5,901 nt of DNA. Source: JAKBCQ01 sp021807585. Its GTDB lineage: Bacteria; Planctomycetota; Planctomycetia; Isosphaerales; Isosphaeraceae. Of the stretch, positions 4,797 through 5,901 are shown piece after piece (position 1 is the first letter of the stretch; every line of letters starts with the position of its first letter). Under the pieces are notes generated by a model. That model worked only from the letters and a program-made list of their open reading frames with translations, searched no databases and was not told the origin of the DNA. The position numbers and the translations under genes were made by a program. The stretch is from NCBI GenBank assembly GCA_027325115.1, contig DAHWFG010000635.1, positions 1-5,901 on the forward strand, given 5' to 3'.

Positions 4797-5546
4797 TCAC
4801 TCCCCCTTCCAGATCGTTCGCAGCAGGGCCTCGATCTTGGGGTCGTGCTTTTTCAGCTCGGCGCGGACGAACGGATAAAAGTCGTTCGTCCCCAGGAACG
4901 CCTCGCTCGCCTCGGCGAAATACTCCTGCTGATTCGTCGTCGCGTACGCCTTCTTCTCGGAACCGTTGAAATATACCACGCTATGATATAACTCTTTTTT
5001 CATTGCACTCCGGTAAGCGTCGAGAACCTCGCGGTTCTCGAAACCGCCCTTCAGAAACTGATGATGATAACCGTGCGCAAGCTCATGAAGCACCATCCAC
5101 GGTTGTTCGATCGTCCAATTTAAAAACGTTTTCGCGTTCGCGATCTCGACGCACCTCGCCTTGTCGGGGTTCATGTCGTGATCGCGCAGCCAGCCCGCGT
5201 CGGGATGATACGCCATACACGGATGATGCGGCTCGTCCTCCTCAACCCAGATCGTGATCGTCTTCAAGTCGCTTAGCGGTTTCCGGCGAACCGTGCGACC
5301 GATCTGGTACAACTGAATCCGCAACAAATCGAGCGTTTGATCGGCGAGCTCGGGGCTCTTCGCAAGTAAATCCTTGTTCACAAGAACATTCCAGCCTTCA
5401 ATCTTCTTACGCTCGTACCGGTCGGTCGGGTCGAAGCGTCGTTTCTCGTCGGCCGAGCCCGCTCCGAATCGAGGCGAGCCGAAAGACAAGCACGTCGCGA
5501 ATCCGCACGCCGCGAGGAGAGCGACCGAACGCCGATTCAAACTCAT
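4797..5546 (-). CDS. small secreted HExxH zinc metallopeptidase-like protein
   Basis: 249 residues from the ATG at 5546 to TGA 4797-4799. A good ribosome site (GAGGA, 7 nt before) selects this start over an upstream frame extension to 5591. Residues 1-32 are a signal sequence (SLNRRSVALLAACGFATCL...), with a twin Arg at 5-6 that could also suit Tat export. The core is WMVLHELAHGYHHQ at 150-163, with zinc ligands His154 and His158 and catalytic Glu155. About 50 residues later QEYFAEASEAFLG (207-219) supplies candidate third-ligand glutamates (Glu208 or Glu212). This HExxH plus EYFAE pattern recalls gluzincins such as the anthrax lethal-factor-like (M34/ATLF) catalytic domains, but I cannot assign the family firmly. 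No extra domain is present. The next gene upstream on the same strand is an M48 peptidase, 59 bp away, so the two may be co-transcribed. Substrate unknown. Confidence 0.82.
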   Translation of the reverse strand: MSLNRRSVALLAACGFATCLSFGSPRFGAGSADEKRRFDPTDRYERKKIEGWNVLVNKDLLAKSPELADQTLDLLRIQLYQIGRTVRRKPLSDLKTITIWVEEDEPHHPCMAYHPDAGWLRDHDMNPDKARCVEIANAKTFLNWTIEQPWMVLHELAHGYHHQFLKGGFENREVLDAYRSAMKKELYHSVVYFNGSEKKAYATTNQQEYFAEASEAFLGTNDFYPFVRAELKKHDPKIEALLRTIWKGE

Positions 5547-5553
5547 TGAAATA

Positions 5554-5558
5554 TCCTC
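5554..5558 (-). promoter_or_regulatory. ribosome binding site fixing the zincin start
   Basis: GAGGA on the minus strand, 7 nt before the ATG at 5546. It is the clearest Shine-Dalgarno in the window and rules against the longer frame starting at 5591. Confidence 0.65.
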
Positions 5559-5605
5559 ACTAAAAAATCCGCATATCGTAAGGCGGCGCAAACGAAGTGA
5601 ATCGC

Positions 5606-5901
5606 TTAGCGGCCGGGATCGCCGTTGAGCTTCCTTCCTCTGGTGAGGCTCGAAGGGATTTTGCCGGGAAATTCGGCCTTGATCAGTTCTTCGATCGCTC
5701 TCAGGCGAGTTTCGGGAAGGGGGTGTGTCGAAAGGAATTCGGGTGTTCGGCTTCCTCCCGACGCGGACTTGAGGATGTTCATCACGTCGAGGAGCGCGGT
5801 GGGATTGTAACCCGCTTCAACCATGAATCGGATGCCGAAGCGATCGGCCTCGGATTCGTCGTCGCGGCCGAAGTGAAGTTGCATCATCTGATTCGCCATC
5901 G
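5606..5901 (-). CDS. M48-family metallopeptidase, C-terminal part only (runs off the right edge)
   Basis: About 98 codons are visible, ending in TAA at 5606-5608; the start and the HExxH helix lie beyond base 5901. The visible part carries FGRDDESEADRFGIRFMVEAGYNP, in which the first Glu of ESEAD is the expected third zinc ligand of M48 peptidases (ExxAD pattern). It is followed by a helix (ALLDVMNILKSASGG) and the typical FLSTHPLPETRLRAIEEL segment. The protein ends about 25 residues later, so there is no long TPR extension as in BepA. The family includes BepA/LoiP-like periplasmic proteases and HtpX-like membrane proteases; location cannot be told without the N-terminus. The ATG at 5899 is internal to the domain and is not the true start. 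It lies 59 bp upstream of the secreted zincin gene on the same strand. Confidence 0.9.
   Translation of the reverse strand, partial: MANQMMQLHFGRDDESEADRFGIRFMVEAGYNPTALLDVMNILKSASGGSRTPEFLSTHPLPETRLRAIEELIKAEFPGKIPSSLTRGRKLNGDPGR

Overview
The window looks like chromosomal DNA of a planctomycete. An Isosphaeraceae-like lineage is my best guess, from memory of protein styles rather than from a search. The supporting signs are high GC content, a Tat-type RREFL leader on a ThuA-family protein, exported sugar-active and amide-active enzymes with little operon structure, weak Shine-Dalgarno sequences, and a very high density of GATC/CGATCG.

Layout. Positions 1-531 carry the 3' end of an open frame whose first ~35 residues look like a real protein. 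It then runs into a degenerate tandem repeat (a 39-bp identical core at 127-165 and 241-279, and a 17-bp remnant at 369-385). Positions 532-908 hold no convincing gene but several perfect or near-perfect inverted repeats. A ThuA-family protein with a Tat-like leader lies on the minus strand (909-1898). It is divergent from a secreted clan-A (GH5-like) glycoside hydrolase on the plus strand (2151-3290). The ~250-bp region between them holds a 13-bp direct repeat, plus an inverted copy of its 9-bp core, next to a possible minus-strand promoter. After a strong bulged hairpin at 3310-3340 comes a plus-strand exported amidohydrolase of the prolidase/imidazolonepropionase-like type with a complete metal-ligand set (3429-4757). 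It converges on a minus-strand pair of metallopeptidases: a small secreted HExxH zincin (4797-5546) and, upstream of it, the C-terminal part of an M48-family peptidase (5606-5901, running off the right edge).

How the genes may work together. The ThuA protein and the glycoside hydrolase share one divergent regulatory region and both act on sugars, so co-regulated handling of an external glycan or oligosaccharide is a reasonable inference. The amidohydrolase probably has its own transcription unit. The two metallopeptidases lie 59 bp apart on one strand and may be co-transcribed. I see no defence system, CRISPR array, integrase, tRNA or rRNA. The least explained parts are the repeat-bearing left end and its structured gene-free neighbour, the divergent-promoter repeats, and the small zincin.
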